From the NCBI RefSeq assembly GCF_028368935.1, contig NZ_JAQNDK010000005.1, positions 1,304,501-1,368,500 on the forward strand: a DNA stretch of 64,000 nt, in the 5' to 3' direction. Positions within the stretch are counted from its first letter, which is position 1. Each line of letters begins with the position of its first letter. Both the position numbers and the translations under genes were made by a program. Under the pieces are notes generated by a model. That model ran no database searches. It saw nothing but the letters and a program-made list of their open reading frames with translations, and was not told the DNA's origin. This DNA comes from Sorangium aterium (GTDB lineage: Bacteria; Myxococcota_A; Polyangia; Polyangiales; Polyangiaceae). This document shows positions 63,239 through 64,000 of the stretch, piece by piece.

Positions 63239-64000
63239 AAGCTCACGCCTCCACCGAGCGCCAGCGTGAGCGCGAAGGCTGCTGTCAGCAGGAGTATCGC
63301 GGCGAGCGTGTACCGTCGCACCGGCGCATCGATCACGAAGGCGAGGCGCGCCACGCCGACCAGCACCGAGGGGCCGAACACACCGAAATGGCGGACCAGG
63401 AGCGTCGGCGCCAGCAGGAGCCATCCGGCCACACATGCGCTGCTCAGCAAGCTGCCTGCCGCGAGCATGCGGCGCGAACCCGGGCCAGAGAAGTAGATGC
63501 ACATGGCGTCCGTGATGAGCGGAGCCATCCCCGAGACCAGCATCGTCATCGTCATGGCGTCGCGCGCGGCGCCCGAGTACGGCAGCGCGGGGAGCCGGAC
63601 CGTGAAGATCACGTAGATGGTCGCGCCGACGATCGAGAGCAGGGCGGCCGGCGGCAGCCAGGCGCGCAGGGCGCGTGCCTGCCAGGCCGCCTCGTCTCCC
63701 GACCTGCTCGCGCCTGCGATGGCGCGCGCGGCGAACGCCTGCGAAGCCTGGGAGAGCACCACGGCGAACGACCAGTAGAGCACCTGCTGCCCGACGCGAT
63801 GGTCGCCGATGAGCTTCAGGTTGGCGCTGAGCGAGATCGGGTAAACGAGGACCGTCGAGAAGTTCGCAATGGAGTACGGAAATGCGCGCCGGACGACGAG
63901 CACCGCGTAACGTGCGGCGCGCCGGAGCCGGGTCGGGCGCAGGAGGAGCAGCGCTGGCGAGGCGCCGGCGATCCCGATCGCGACGGCGACGGCATCGGGG
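63235..64000 (-). CDS. Wzx-like flippase (C-terminal part, runs off the window)
   Basis: At least 254 residues of a membrane protein with about six helices; the frame is open to the window edge, so the gene is truncated here by the window. Hydrophobic pattern and the LVVRRAFPYSIANFSTVLVYPISLS and GLSAL-like arrangement fit a MATE/Wzx polysaccharide flippase. It would move the lipid-linked repeat unit across the membrane. Its stop overlaps the stop of the convergent surface-protein gene by four bases. Confidence 0.7.
   Translation of the reverse strand, partial: PDAVAVAIGIAGASPALLLLRPTRLRRAARYAVLVVRRAFPYSIANFSTVLVYPISLSANLKLIGDHRVGQQVLYWSFAVVLSQASQAFAARAIAGASRSGDEAAWQARALRAWLPPAALLSIVGATIYVIFTVRLPALPYSGAARDAMTMTMLVSGMAPLITDAMCIYFSGPGSRRMLAAGSLLSSACVAGWLLLAPTLLVRHFGVFGPSVLVGVARLAFVIDAPVRRYTLAAILLLTAAFALTLALGGGVSF

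Overview
The window looks like a chromosomal segment of a myxobacterium, most likely a Sorangium/Polyangium-type member of the Polyangiales. The reasons are very high GC, frequent GTG/TTG starts, two eukaryote-like Ser/Thr kinases, Pro/Ala-rich membrane proteins, a MYXO-CTERM-like sorting tail and short intergenic repeat arrays. This assignment is an inference; no marker such as 16S rRNA is present. I found no rRNA, tRNA, CRISPR array, prophage or PKS/NRPS genes.

Region 1 (1-13.6 kb): a partial gene and a lipoprotein on the minus strand, then a tight four-gene operon (MoxR AAA+ ATPase, large unknown membrane protein, ABC ATPase, ABC-2 permease; every junction a 4-nt overlap). A tail-anchored Ser/Thr kinase follows. 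A 924-bp non-coding region holds a repeat array, a long hairpin and an intrinsic terminator. Then come a Pro-rich single-pass protein, a TPR/PEGA protein and a DUF4175-like coiled-coil protein.

Region 2 (13.8-19.4 kb): an accessory-looking patch with a small lipoprotein, a REP-associated (Y1/HUH) transposase, a secreted NlpC/P60- or CHAP-like peptidase, a solitary DNA methyltransferase and YvcK. Two repeat arrays here share the 12-mer GACCGACGTTGC; one lies beside the transposase and the other beside the methyltransferase.

Region 3 (19.5-29.4 kb): an APC-type permease with a potentially structured leader, two small unknown genes, a PAS-STAS (RsbR-like) protein, a slipin coupled to an unknown protein, a second Ser/Thr kinase, a DPM1-like glycosyltransferase and thioredoxin.

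Region 4 (29.6-40.4 kb): gap-pgk-tpiA-secG running into envelope sugar genes (GT-C-like glycosyltransferase, WbpD-like acyltransferase, WbpE-like aminotransferase), then ychF, a lipoprotein, a pair of genes that together resemble RdgC split in two, and a DUF4142 protein.

Region 5 (40.7-46.9 kb): a complete ISC iron-sulfur operon on the minus strand (iscS-iscU-iscA-hscB-hscA-fdx). It is headed by a cysteine-rich MerR-family regulator instead of IscR, with a good promoter and a dyad operator just ahead of it.

Region 6 (47.3-64 kb): an exopolysaccharide/capsule locus of Wzx/Wzy type. It has two GT4 glycosyltransferases, a hexapeptide acetyltransferase, a WecA-like initiating transferase with an extra C-terminal domain, two methyltransferase-like proteins, a heparinase-II/III-like lyase, a Wzy-like polymerase, a Wzc-like co-polymerase/tyrosine kinase and a partial flippase at the window edge. 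A 1166-residue FG-GAP/MYXO-CTERM surface protein is embedded in it. The genes would initiate a lipid-linked repeat unit, extend and modify it, flip it, polymerise it and control chain length.
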